This document shows, piece after piece, positions 51,181 through 58,857 of a stretch of DNA of 64,000 nt. The position numbers and the translations under genes were made by a program. The DNA lies in NCBI RefSeq assembly GCF_002013895.1, contig NZ_MAFQ01000006.1, positions 1-64,000 on the forward strand, given 5' to 3'. The notes beneath the pieces were generated by a model. The model searched no databases. It was given only the letters and a program-made list of their open reading frames with translations, and had not been told where the DNA came from. Each line of letters opens with the position of its first letter. Positions within the stretch are counted from its first letter, which is position 1. This stretch comes from Mycobacteroides franklinii. GTDB taxonomy: Bacteria; Actinomycetota; Actinomycetes; Mycobacteriales; Mycobacteriaceae.

Positions 51181-53541
51181 CTTGTCGGGGCGCAGACCGC
51201 GCCAGCTGGAGTGCTTCAGAATTCCACCAGGTGTGCGGTCACCGTAGCGGACCTCGCCGACCAGAACCGGCTCGACAAACTGCACGTCCCTGGCCTCGAC
51301 CGCGGACAACGGTGCACTAAAAGGTGATTCCTCGCGGTGCAGGGGTTCCAGTCGCTCCTTGAGCGAGGCCAGCTCCTTCTCGGTGAACCCGGTACCCACC
51401 CGGCCCGCGTAACGCAGCCCACTCTCGTCCGGTATTCCCATGAGCAGGGCCCCGATTCCACTGCTACGCCCACCCTGGCCCTTACGCCAGCCGCCGATGA
51501 CGACCTCTTGACCGCTCCAGTTCTTTGCCTTGATCCAGGACTGCGTTCGGCCCGGAATATATGGGGAATCCCTCCTCTTCGCGACGACCCCTTCCCAGCC
51601 TTGATCGTGCGAATGCGCAAGGGCCGCCACCCCATCGCCGCTCAGCTGGTCCGGGACGGTCATCGATTCGGTGCCGGATCCCAGTACCTCGAGCAGGCGG
51701 CGTCGGTCACGATACTTAGTGCGCAGCAATGATTTTCCGTCCAGGTATAACAGATCGAATGCCCAGAATCGGATATCGGCGCTCGGTGTCCTGTTCTGCA
51801 GCAGCGAAAAGCTGGGCAGGCCCTGCGGATCCAGCACCACCACCTCGCCGTCGAGCACCACGCGGTGTTCGGCCAGTTCGTGGGCAAGTCGCTGCAAGGC
51901 CGGGAATTCGGCGGTCACGTCGCGCCCGCTGCGCGCCAGTGCTCTCAGCTGCCCGTGGTCGCACTCCAGGATGAGCCGGTAGCCGTCCCACTTACCTTCG
52001 AACGCCCATTCATCGGCATCCAGGCCCGCCACCGAGCCGGTGGTCGGCAGCATCGGCGCGAGGCCGGCGGGCATCTGGCGCTCGGCTACGGGAGATCGCT
52101 GATCCTTCATCCGGTGCGCCAGCCATTGCTTGCCATTGGTTCGAATCAGCGCGTACCGTCCCGTGATTCGCCCGCCGTGCAGAGTGACGATGACCTCCCC
52201 TTTTTGCTCGCCTTCGGCTCCAGAATCGTCACGCGGATCGATGAACTTCTCGGTGTCGTAGGTGCCCGAGTCCCAGATGGTCACCTCCCCGGCCCCGTAC
52301 TCACCCTTCGGGATGACGCCTTCGAAGCCCCCGTATTCCAGCGGGTGATCCTCGGTGTGCACCGCAAGGTGATTGACCGACGGTTCCATCGGCAGATTCT
52401 TGGGCACCGCCCATGAGACCAGCACACCATCACGCTCCAGCCGGAAGTCATAGTGCAGCGCGGTGGCGTGATGCTCCTGGATCACGAACGAATTATTTTG
52501 CCCGGCTTCCGGTTTGACGGCAGGCACGGGTTCCGGGGTACGTGCGGGATCGCGCATGCTGCGGTATGTGGACAACCTGTCCTCGATGATCGCCACGTCG
52601 TCGAGACCTGCCAGCAGATCGCCGTCACGCTCGGCCCGCGCCAGCACCTCGGTGTACCGCAGCTGACGCAGCCCGGGATCATCAAGCTCCTCCCAGGTAC
52701 GCGGCGCGGCAACGGTCGGCGTTTCACGGCCACGTAGCGAGTACGGGGCTACCGTCGTCTTGGAGCCGCTGTTCTGACTCCAGTCCACGAACACCTTGCC
52801 CGCGCGCAACTGTCGGGTCATCGTCGCGGTCACCAAATCCGGCATCGCCTGCTCCAGCTGAACAGCGACCTTCTTCGCCACCGCCACCGCACCGGATGAG
52901 CTGACCGGTTGCCCCAGCGGCACATACAGGTGCAGGCCCTTGCTCCCGCTGGTCAAGGGAAACGTCGTCAGACCGATATCGGCGAGCACATCGCGCACGG
53001 CCCGGGCGACCCGAGCCAGTTGCGGCATGGTCACACCCTCACCGGGATCCAGGTCGAAAACCAATCGAGTTGCCGGGCCGGGGTTTTCGCCACCATCTGC
53101 TCTTCGCGCAAGCGGCTCGTCGCCCACGAATCGCCACTGCGGCACATGCACCTCAAGTGCCGCCTGCTGCGCGATCCATGCCAGCGCAACAGACGTGTCG
53201 ATCAGCGGGTAGGTGACATAGCGGGACTTGTGCTCGATGCGCCGCCGCGGGAGCCAGTCCGGAGCCGACGAAGCCAGGTCCTTCTCGAAGAAGGACGGCT
53301 GGTCAACGCCATTGGGCCACCGCTTGCGGGTGACCGGCCGGCCCGCGACATGCGGCAACATGTACGGCGCGATTGCGGTGTAGTAGCCGAAGACGTCCGC
53401 TTTGGTAGTGGCCGGAGCGGTCCCCGTAGCCGGGTACAGCACTTTTTCCGCATTGGACAAGCGGACAACCGCAGTCGACCCCGAGCCGGATGTCGCCGAC
53501 TCCGCGGCTCCGGTGGGCCATACTGGGGATATGCGTTCCAT
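51142..53541 (-). CDS. ligD: Multifunctional ATP-dependent DNA ligase LigD
   Basis: LigD, with Ku, performs non-homologous end joining. This 799-residue version has the mycobacterial order: polymerase domain (about 30-330, with RKRWPNGVDQPSFFEK, LVFDLDPGEG and TSGSKGLHLYVPL), phosphoesterase domain (about 370-520, with HHATALHYDFRLERDG and HTEDHPLEY) and ligase domain (EGKWDGYRLI with the adenylated Lys, then VLDGEVVVLD and EGVVAKR). Start ATG 53541 is inferred; it overlaps the divergent ku 5' end by 11 bases. Repeat copy D adds a few residues (DEPLARR, near residue 143) in a loop of the polymerase domain. Confidence 0.94.
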   Translation of the reverse strand: MERISPVWPTGAAESATSGSGSTAVVRLSNAEKVLYPATGTAPATTKADVFGYYTAIAPYMLPHVAGRPVTRKRWPNGVDQPSFFEKDLASSAPDWLPRRRIEHKSRYVTYPLIDTSVALAWIAQQAALEVHVPQWRFVGDEPLARRADGGENPGPATRLVFDLDPGEGVTMPQLARVARAVRDVLADIGLTTFPLTSGSKGLHLYVPLGQPVSSSGAVAVAKKVAVQLEQAMPDLVTATMTRQLRAGKVFVDWSQNSGSKTTVAPYSLRGRETPTVAAPRTWEELDDPGLRQLRYTEVLARAERDGDLLAGLDDVAIIEDRLSTYRSMRDPARTPEPVPAVKPEAGQNNSFVIQEHHATALHYDFRLERDGVLVSWAVPKNLPMEPSVNHLAVHTEDHPLEYGGFEGVIPKGEYGAGEVTIWDSGTYDTEKFIDPRDDSGAEGEQKGEVIVTLHGGRITGRYALIRTNGKQWLAHRMKDQRSPVAERQMPAGLAPMLPTTGSVAGLDADEWAFEGKWDGYRLILECDHGQLRALARSGRDVTAEFPALQRLAHELAEHRVVLDGEVVVLDPQGLPSFSLLQNRTPSADIRFWAFDLLYLDGKSLLRTKYRDRRRLLEVLGSGTESMTVPDQLSGDGVAALAHSHDQGWEGVVAKRRDSPYIPGRTQSWIKAKNWSGQEVVIGGWRKGQGGRSSGIGALLMGIPDESGLRYAGRVGTGFTEKELASLKERLEPLHREESPFSAPLSAVEARDVQFVEPVLVGEVRYGDRTPGGILKHSSWRGLRPDKSVRDVELELDLG
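51152..51167. repeat. Palindrome read as ELELD by both convergent genes
   Basis: TCGAGCTCGAGCTCGA is self-complementary and lies in the 39-base overlap of the DUF4873 and ligD 3' ends. Both genes translate it as Glu-Leu-Glu-Leu-Asp. It could also form a hairpin on both strands. Confidence 0.8.
53100..53121 (-). repeat. 22-bp interspersed repeat, copy D
   Basis: On the minus strand GACGAGCC...TTGCGCGAAGAG differs from copy C by one base. It lies within ligD and encodes DEPLARR, where M. tuberculosis LigD has a shorter loop. Here the repeat has the same orientation as the gene, unlike copies B and C. Confidence 0.65.
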
Positions 53542-54340
53542 CTGGAAGGGCTCCCTCGCCTTCGGGCTGGTGAACGTCCCTGTCAAGGTATACAGCGCGA
53601 CCGAGGACCACGACCTCAAGTTCCATCAGGTCCATAACAAGGACAACGGCCGGATCCGCTACAAACGCACCTGCGAGGAATGCGGGGAGGTCGTCGAATT
53701 CCGGGATATCAACAAGGCCTACGAGGCCGAGGACGGCCGCACCGTCGTCATCACCGACGAGGATCTGGCGAGCCTGCCCGCTGAGTCCAGCCGTGAGATC
53801 GAGGTGTTGGAATTCATTCCTGCCGCCGAGCTCGACCCGCTGATGTACGACAAGAGCTACTACCTGGAGCCTGACAGTAAGTCCTCGAAATCGTATGTGC
53901 TGCTGGCACAAACACTCGCACAGACCGATCGGGTGGCGATCGTGCATTTCGCGTTGCGCAACAAGACACGGCTCGCGGCACTGCGGGTCAAGGACTTTGG
54001 CTCGCGCCAGGTGATGATCATCCACACCCTGCTGTGGCCCGACGAGATTCGTGAACCCGACTTCCCGGTGCTTGATCAGGAAGTGAAGATCAAACCGGCG
54101 GAACTGTCGATGGCCGGACAAGTCGTGGAGTCGATGGCCGACGATTTCGATCCGAGTCGATACAACGACACCTATCAATCGCAGCTGCTGGAGATGGTGG
54201 AGGCCAAGCTCGAAGGGGACGAGGCGTTCACCAAGGAAGAGGCACCCACCGAGCTCGACGCCACCGATGTGTCGGATCTGCTGGCCAAACTCGAGGCTAG
54301 CGTCAAGAAACGCCAGGCGGAGAAGGCCAGCACCAACTAG
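53531..54340 (+). CDS. ku: NHEJ DNA end-binding protein Ku
   Basis: This 269-residue Ku homologue starts MRSIWKGSLAFGLVNVPVKVYSATEDHD and contains TCEECGEVVEFRDINKAYE and the DPLMYDKSYYLEPD segment of the Ku ring. It binds double-strand ends and recruits LigD. Its ATG is supported by family alignment; the frame is open upstream inside ligD. Divergent to ligD as in Rv0937c/Rv0938. The C-terminal tail is short and Lys-rich. Confidence 0.95.
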   Translation: MRSIWKGSLAFGLVNVPVKVYSATEDHDLKFHQVHNKDNGRIRYKRTCEECGEVVEFRDINKAYEAEDGRTVVITDEDLASLPAESSREIEVLEFIPAAELDPLMYDKSYYLEPDSKSSKSYVLLAQTLAQTDRVAIVHFALRNKTRLAALRVKDFGSRQVMIIHTLLWPDEIREPDFPVLDQEVKIKPAELSMAGQVVESMADDFDPSRYNDTYQSQLLEMVEAKLEGDEAFTKEEAPTELDATDVSDLLAKLEASVKKRQAEKASTN

Positions 54341-54381
54341 TCGCCGAATGCCGCCGCCTACGGTCGGCCTCGCCTCGCCCT

Positions 54382-54404
54382 AAAGTTTCGGGTACTCTAA
54401 CTTT
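54382..54404. promoter_or_regulatory. Putative MntR-type operator and -10 of mntH
   Basis: AAAGTT and AACTTT are inverted around an 11-base centre that includes GTAC and the -10 element TACTCT (54393-54398). The site lies about 33-55 bases before mntH. DtxR-family MntR is the expected regulator of an Nramp gene, but the match to an MntR box is only general. Confidence 0.4.
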
Positions 54405-54436
54405 TCTATTCGGAGTGCTTGAAATAGGAGGTCTGC

Positions 54437-55666
54437 GTGCTGGAGCGGCAGAAGCAGGCGCGATCATCACGCGGGCTCTACCTCCTCGGGCCCGCCTTCG
54501 TCGCAGCCATCGCCTATGTCGACCCCGGAAACGTCGCCTCGAACGTCAGCGCCGGCGCCAAGTACGGCTTCCTGCTGGTGTGGGTCATCATCACCGCCAA
54601 CGCGATGGCCGGAATCGTGCAGTACCTCTCGGCGAAACTAGGCCTCGTCACCGGGCAATCGCTACCAGAGGCGATCGGCGGTCGTATGTCACGCCCGGCC
54701 CGGCTGGCATTTTGGCTACAGGCCGAATTGGTCGCCATTGCAACGGATCTGGCCGAAGTCGTCGGCGGCGCCATCGCACTGAACCTTCTGTTCAACTTGC
54801 CGCTGCTCCTCGGCGGTGTCATCACCGGAATCGTCTCGATGGTGCTACTGACCGTGCAGGATCGCCGTGGCCAGCGCTCCTTCGAGTATGTGATCTCCGG
54901 CCTGCTGGCCATCATCGCGATCGGCTTCCTGGCCAGTGTCGTAGTGGAACCTCCGCCGCTGGCCAATACCGTCGGCGGCCTCATCCCACGCTTCCAGGGC
55001 ACCGAGAGCCTGTTATTGGCGACGGCAATGCTGGGCGCCACCGTCATGCCGCACGCCGTATATCTGCATTCGGGCCTGGCCCTGGACCGGCACGGGCGAC
55101 CGGAAGAGGGCGAACCACGCCGCAGGCTCCTGCGCATCACCCGCTGGGACGTGAGCCTGGCGATGGTGTTCGCCGGAGCCGTCAACATGGCAATGCTGCT
55201 GGTGGCCGCCACAAATCTGCGGGGGCGCGATGGTGTCGACACTATCGAGGGTGCTCACGCCGCGGTCCGCGACAGCCTCGGGCCCACCGTGGCGCTGTTG
55301 TTCGCGATCGGCCTGCTGGCATCCGGACTCGCATCGTCCTCGGTCGGCGCCTACGCCGGCGCGATGATCATGCAAGGACTGCTGCGCCGGTCTGTCCCGA
55401 TCATCACGCGACGGCTGATCACGCTGCTGCCCGCGCTGGCAATCCTCGCGGCCGGCATCGACCCCACCTGGGCCCTCGTGATGTCGCAGGTAGTGCTCTC
55501 CTTCGGCATCCCGTTCGCCCTCATACCGCTGATCCGATTGACCAGCGACCGTCAACTGATGGGTACCGACGTCAACCATCGGATAACGGCGTTGCTGGGC
55601 TGGATCATCGCCGCGCTGATTTCGGCACTGAACGTGGTTCTGATTGTCCTTACCCTTGCGAACTAA
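54437..55666 (+). CDS. mntH: Nramp-family divalent metal (Mn2+) transporter
   Basis: The 409-residue protein has about 11 helices and the Nramp hallmarks: DPGN (Asp29-Asn32, AYVDPGNVASN) in helix 1 and ATVMPHAVYLH in helix 6, which bind the metal. It imports Mn2+ or Fe2+ with protons. GTG 54437 follows GGAGG. It corresponds to Rv0924c. A possible MntR operator overlaps its promoter. A small secreted protein gene follows 26 bases downstream. Confidence 0.94.
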   Translation: MLERQKQARSSRGLYLLGPAFVAAIAYVDPGNVASNVSAGAKYGFLLVWVIITANAMAGIVQYLSAKLGLVTGQSLPEAIGGRMSRPARLAFWLQAELVAIATDLAEVVGGAIALNLLFNLPLLLGGVITGIVSMVLLTVQDRRGQRSFEYVISGLLAIIAIGFLASVVVEPPPLANTVGGLIPRFQGTESLLLATAMLGATVMPHAVYLHSGLALDRHGRPEEGEPRRRLLRITRWDVSLAMVFAGAVNMAMLLVAATNLRGRDGVDTIEGAHAAVRDSLGPTVALLFAIGLLASGLASSSVGAYAGAMIMQGLLRRSVPIITRRLITLLPALAILAAGIDPTWALVMSQVVLSFGIPFALIPLIRLTSDRQLMGTDVNHRITALLGWIIAALISALNVVLIVLTLAN

Positions 55667-55679
55667 ATTCACCTGGGAG

Positions 55680-55685
55680 TAGGCT
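55680..55685 (+). promoter_or_regulatory. Leaderless promoter -10 of the small secreted gene
   Basis: TAGGCT ends seven bases before the ATG at 55693, the same arrangement as before pgi. It gives the small gene its own transcript independent of mntH. Confidence 0.5.
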
Positions 55686-55692
55686 GTGAATC

Positions 55693-55938
55693 ATGAAACG
55701 AATCCTGCCCTCGGCCAGTCGATTTGGGCTGGCAATGGGAGTCGTTGCTAGCGGTTTGTTCATGGGCGGTATCGCCTCCGCAACCCCGGCAAAGGCCGAT
55801 CCCGACATTTGCGGCTCGGTAGATACCTACCCCCGAGTTACCGTGTGCGCCGACTCCGGCTGGGACCGTGATTGGGACCGGGGCTGGCATGGCAACAACG
55901 GCTGGCGCGGTAAGGGCCACTGGAAGCACTGGGACTAA
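55693..55938 (+). CDS. Small secreted Trp/Asp/His/Gly-rich protein
   Basis: The 81-residue precursor has a signal peptide (MKRILPSASRFGLAMGVVASGLFMGG, cleavage likely after AKA at about 35). The mature 46 residues contain a cysteine pair (DICG and VTVCA), then a striking tail of WDRDWDRG-WHG-NNGWRG-KGHW-KHWD, with repeated Trp, His, Asp and Gly. I know no family. The tail could bind metal or heme, and the gene lies next to a manganese transporter, but there is no direct evidence. Confidence 0.75.
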   Translation: MKRILPSASRFGLAMGVVASGLFMGGIASATPAKADPDICGSVDTYPRVTVCADSGWDRDWDRGWHGNNGWRGKGHWKHWD

Positions 55939-55947
55939 CAGCCCAGC

Positions 55948-56003
55948 GTCGCCGACTCTCACCGCCCGGATGAACTCCGAGGCGGCGGTAGTCGGCGACT
56001 TTT
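55948..56003. terminator. Terminator between convergent genes
   Basis: GTCGCCGACT and AGTCGGCGAC form a perfect 10-bp outer stem; ACCGCC/GGCGGT and CGG/CCG pair inside. TTTT follows on the plus strand. It ends the small secreted gene and possibly the DUF5313 gene. Confidence 0.75.
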
Positions 56004-56054
56004 GATCACCAGAGCAATTACTCAGCGCACCAGCATCTTCGAAGTACCGCGCCG

Positions 56055-56465
56055 TTAGATGGGGCCACTGCTGGAATGGCCGTCACCGCTGCGCGGCCCG
56101 AACCTCCGCGCGTAGTCCTCGTGGATCCACGCGTCCTTCTGACGCTTGAGCACATCCACCAGGCCAGGATCCAGATCATGTTGCACGAGCCGGTGACGCC
56201 GCCACACCTTGTTGAGGGCATGGGCCATGATCAGCACCCACACGTAGATGGGCACGGTCATTTCCATGTGCACATAGAGCGAGGCCGGCAGTAGCCAGAA
56301 CGGCGCGAGGATGAACAACGGCGGAATCGCGCAGCGCAGGATGTGCCGCCGCACAGCCCCCTTGCCCGCCAAATCCTTGGCGACCCAGTCCTTCATCGAA
56401 TCAGGAAGACGCCGCCCGTAGCAGTAGGCGACGTACTGGAGGAGATTCGGACGGTCGGCGGCCAT
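56055..56465 (-). CDS. DUF5313 membrane protein
   Basis: The 136-residue protein starts MAADRPNLLQYVAYCYGRRLPDSMKDWVAKDLAGKGAVRRHILR, typical of the actinobacterial DUF5313 family. It has two hydrophobic helices (CAIPPLFILAPFWLLPASLYV and MTVPIYVWVLIMAHAL) and a polar tail. It is divergent from the MarR-type gene, with an operator between. Function unknown. Confidence 0.85.
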   Translation of the reverse strand: MAADRPNLLQYVAYCYGRRLPDSMKDWVAKDLAGKGAVRRHILRCAIPPLFILAPFWLLPASLYVHMEMTVPIYVWVLIMAHALNKVWRRHRLVQHDLDPGLVDVLKRQKDAWIHEDYARRFGPRSGDGHSSSGPI

Positions 56466-56486
56466 AACTAGATTGTAGACTAATAA

Positions 56487-56498
56487 TTAGTGCACTAA
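56487..56498. promoter_or_regulatory. MarR-type operator
   Basis: TTAGTGCACTAA is a perfect palindrome, flanked by CTAAT-A-ATTAG and CTAAT half-sites, in the 54-base divergent gap. The AT-rich, overlapping inverted repeats are typical of MarR/OhrR binding sites, so the regulator next door probably represses both genes. Confidence 0.6.
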
Positions 56499-56519
56499 CT
56501 AATAGCAAGGACAGTGAGA

Positions 56520-57014
56520 ATGACCGCAGTCTCGCCCGAGGTGGACCCGTTGGCCCTGGAACGGCAGGTGTGCTTCGCGCTGGCCGTGACCAATCGCGCG
56601 GTACTGGCGGTGTACCGACCGCTGCTCGCACCCCTCGGGATCACCCACCCGCAGTATCTCGTGATGCTCGCGCTCTGGGATCACGCCAAGAGCGGCAGCG
56701 AGGAATACCGAGAAGCCTTGTCCGTCAAGCAAATAGCTGCGCTACTGCAAACCGACTCGGCAACCATCTCGCCCATGCTCAAGCGACTCGAGATGCTGGG
56801 GCTCATCACTCGCCCACGCAGCACCGCCGACGAGCGCACCACGCATGTCACCCTGACCAAACAGGGCGCCGCACTGCGCCGAAAGGCGCTCAAGGTCCCC
56901 GCCGCAGTGGTGGAACGTCTGGGCGTGAGCCTCGCCGAACTCGAGAGCCTCCACAAGGTGTTGACCAGGGTAAACGCCGCCGCGCTGGCCGCCGGAGCAC
57001 TGGACACGGAGTAA
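56520..57014 (+). CDS. MarR-family regulator, OhrR-like
   Basis: This 164-residue regulator begins with LALERQVCFALAVTNRAVLAVYRPLLAPLGITHPQYLVMLALW, with a cysteine at about residue 18, placed as the redox Cys of OhrR (LDxQLCFALY motif). The winged helix is LSVKQIAALLQTDSATISPMLKRLEMLGLITRPRSTADERTTHVTLT. OhrR senses organic peroxides. No ohr gene lies beside it, so the target is the divergent DUF5313 gene or elsewhere. ATG 56520 is preferred over GTG 56514. Confidence 0.85.
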   Translation: MTAVSPEVDPLALERQVCFALAVTNRAVLAVYRPLLAPLGITHPQYLVMLALWDHAKSGSEEYREALSVKQIAALLQTDSATISPMLKRLEMLGLITRPRSTADERTTHVTLTKQGAALRRKALKVPAAVVERLGVSLAELESLHKVLTRVNAAALAAGALDTE

Positions 57015-57055
57015 CGGACCGCACCCTTTGTGACGTCCGACACATACCTCTGTAC

Positions 57056-57098
57056 ACCGATCGGTCTACGTGCTGCAATGCTAGTAGACCGATCGATA
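57056..57098. promoter_or_regulatory. TetR-like operators before the 42-residue membrane protein
   Basis: ACCGATCGGT (57056-57065) is a perfect palindrome. CGATCGGTCTAC (57058-57069) is repeated inverted as GTAGACCGATCG (57084-57095). The TAGACC-GATC core is like many TetR sites, such as NemR-type TAGACC-N4-GGTCTA. The gap to the small gene is about 20 bases. Confidence 0.6.
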
Positions 57099-57114
57099 TA
57101 CCAAGGAGGTCATC

Positions 57115-57243
57115 ATGTGGACAGACTCAGGCGTACTCATCGCGATAGTCCTCGTCACCGTGGCCATGCTCTGGACAGCCAGTGGTGAGAACTCGATGAA
57201 CTATTACCAGCGCGATGCACAGAAGGGCTTGTGGCAGCGCTAG
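57115..57243 (+). CDS. 42-residue single-pass membrane protein
   Basis: ATG 57115 lies five bases after a perfect AAGGAGG ribosome site. The product begins MWTDSGVLIAIVLVTVAMLW, one transmembrane helix, followed by TASGENSMNYYQRDAQKGLWQR, a polar tail. No known family. TetR-like operators immediately upstream suggest tight induction. The closest regulators are not beside it. It may stabilise or modulate a larger membrane protein such as a transporter. Cyanase follows 47 bases downstream. It is short enough to be missed by gene callers. Confidence 0.75.
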   Translation: MWTDSGVLIAIVLVTVAMLWTASGENSMNYYQRDAQKGLWQR

Positions 57244-57290
57244 TTAGCGCTTGATTTGCGGCCAAGGTAGGCGTCTGTTTGTCTGACGTC

Positions 57291-57731
57291 ATGACCAAGG
57301 AAGAAGCCGCCGAACTGATCACCGCGCGCCGCGTCGAGAAGAACCTGACGTGGCAGGACATCGCGGAAGCGATTGATTCACCGCTGATTTGGACCATCGC
57401 CGCACTGTTGGGCCAACATCCGGTGCCCGAGGCCAAAGCCGCAAAGGTCGCCGCGCTTCTCGATCTGGGGCCGCAAGTCACCAGCGCACTACGCGCGCAG
57501 CCGTACCGCGGCACACTGGACGGCGGCGCACCCGCTGACCCGACGATCTACCGGCTTTACGAGGCATTGAGCGTCTACGGGCCCGCGATCAAGGAAGCCA
57601 TCCATGAGGAGTTCGGCGACGGCATCATGAGCGCGATCAACTTCAAGATCGATGTCACGCGCCGCCCGGACCCCGACGGCGACCGCGTGGTCCTGACCTT
57701 CGACGGGAAGTTTCTCGACTACCGCTGGTGA
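57291..57731 (+). CDS. cynS: Cyanate hydratase (cyanase)
   Basis: Cyanase decomposes cyanate with bicarbonate to CO2 and carbamate, which yields ammonia. The 146-residue protein has the helical N-domain and the catalytic C-domain with Arg88, Glu91 and Ser114 (YRLYEALSVYGPAIKEAIHEEFGDGIMSAINFKID), corresponding to E. coli Arg96, Glu99 and Ser122. ATG 57291 is preferred; an in-frame TTG at 57279 would add four residues. No cynT carbonic anhydrase or transporter lies beside it. Confidence 0.93.
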   Translation: MTKEEAAELITARRVEKNLTWQDIAEAIDSPLIWTIAALLGQHPVPEAKAAKVAALLDLGPQVTSALRAQPYRGTLDGGAPADPTIYRLYEALSVYGPAIKEAIHEEFGDGIMSAINFKIDVTRRPDPDGDRVVLTFDGKFLDYRW

Positions 57732-57735
57732 TCGC

Positions 57736-58737
57736 TCACAGCAGCCCGCGGATGTTACGGCCCGTGATGGCACCCCATTTGGTGTCGAGCGCATTCATCA
57801 GCAGCTGCCAGTACGGCGCCCACAACGTGCGTTGCGCCATCGCCGGGGGCATCGTCTTATAAGTGGCCGCCTGCTGCGTCCACCGCCACGCCAATCCCCT
57901 GGCCACGTCGTCGATGCACCAGTAAATGAGCTCGTTCGGATTGGTCGTGGTCTTCCACATGAAACCCTTTTTCGGATCACGTGTGTGGTACCAGAACTGT
58001 GCTCCGTCGAGTACATACTGCGGAGCGGTGTTGGAGTGCCGCTCGCCCTTGGCCAGCTCGGTCGGTACGGGTACCTCTGAGATTGCCACTTCCCCCGCGA
58101 GCCGGCTCAGCACCGCGATGCGCACATCGACCTGCTCACGGATCCACTCCGAGCTGCCCGGGCTCCCTGGCTCCGGCGCCGGTGCTGCCGCAGACGGGAC
58201 GGCGGGAGGCGCGGGCTCTGCAGCTGCCGGCTGATCCACCGGCCCCGGGGCTACTTGCTCGACAGCTGCCTGCCCCGCAACATCGACGATTGCCCCACCC
58301 GCCCAGTCGACCTTGGCCGGGTTGAGCACTCCGTCCTCTTCGAGCGACAGATCGACGACATAGGCGACGTCGACGAGGACGTCACGGGCACCGGGCGCAA
58401 GGGACACCCCGGGGCGCCGGGGACCCAGCAGCGCGACATGCACCATGAAAAACTCACCGTCATCGTCCCGATCGCAGTACTCACGTTCATATCGGGCGGC
58501 ATCAGCGGCGTCGAATCGGTGTTTGACCGGGGGTTCCAACAGCACACTGCAGAATTGCACCGGATGGTTGGCATCACCGTCCAACATGCCGAGTTCTGTT
58601 GCGGTAATGGGCAGTTCGGCAGCCAAGCTAGCCGCGGCATCGTCCGCCGCAGCACGGATGGTGAACATGCGTGCGTCGGGTGGCCAATCGTCTGGCTCCG
58701 GCGCGGCCCCCTGGTGACCGGTGGAATCAACCGTCAT
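57736..58737 (-). CDS. Conserved hypothetical protein with Pro/Ala linker
   Basis: From ATG 58737 the product has 333 residues. The first 160 residues form one domain (ITATELGMLDGDANHPVQFCSVLLEPPVKHRFD). A Pro/Ala-rich linker (about 170-205) leads to a second domain of about 120 residues with many Trp (QYVLDGAQFWYHTRDPKKGFMWKTTT and WRWTQQAATYKTMPP). I do not recognise either. There is no signal peptide. The reading frame continues far upstream antisense to the MPT63-like gene, but that part is an artefact of its Gly/Pro-rich sequence. Confidence 0.65.
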   Translation of the reverse strand: MTVDSTGHQGAAPEPDDWPPDARMFTIRAAADDAAASLAAELPITATELGMLDGDANHPVQFCSVLLEPPVKHRFDAADAARYEREYCDRDDDGEFFMVHVALLGPRRPGVSLAPGARDVLVDVAYVVDLSLEEDGVLNPAKVDWAGGAIVDVAGQAAVEQVAPGPVDQPAAAEPAPPAVPSAAAPAPEPGSPGSSEWIREQVDVRIAVLSRLAGEVAISEVPVPTELAKGERHSNTAPQYVLDGAQFWYHTRDPKKGFMWKTTTNPNELIYWCIDDVARGLAWRWTQQAATYKTMPPAMAQRTLWAPYWQLLMNALDTKWGAITGRNIRGLL

Positions 58738-58857
58738 GGTCTTAACCGTATGGCAATCGTGTACTTCGGGCGACGATGGTGCACCCAGACCTGTTATTTT
58801 TACCGACAGACCGTCCCCGCTGGGGGGAGCAATTCGGACGTCAAGGAGAACCACATC

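Noticed and set aside
51142..53619. Longer ligD starting at 53619
   Set aside because: The extra 26 residues are antisense to ku codons and have no counterpart in the family; ATG 53541 is nearer to the known start.
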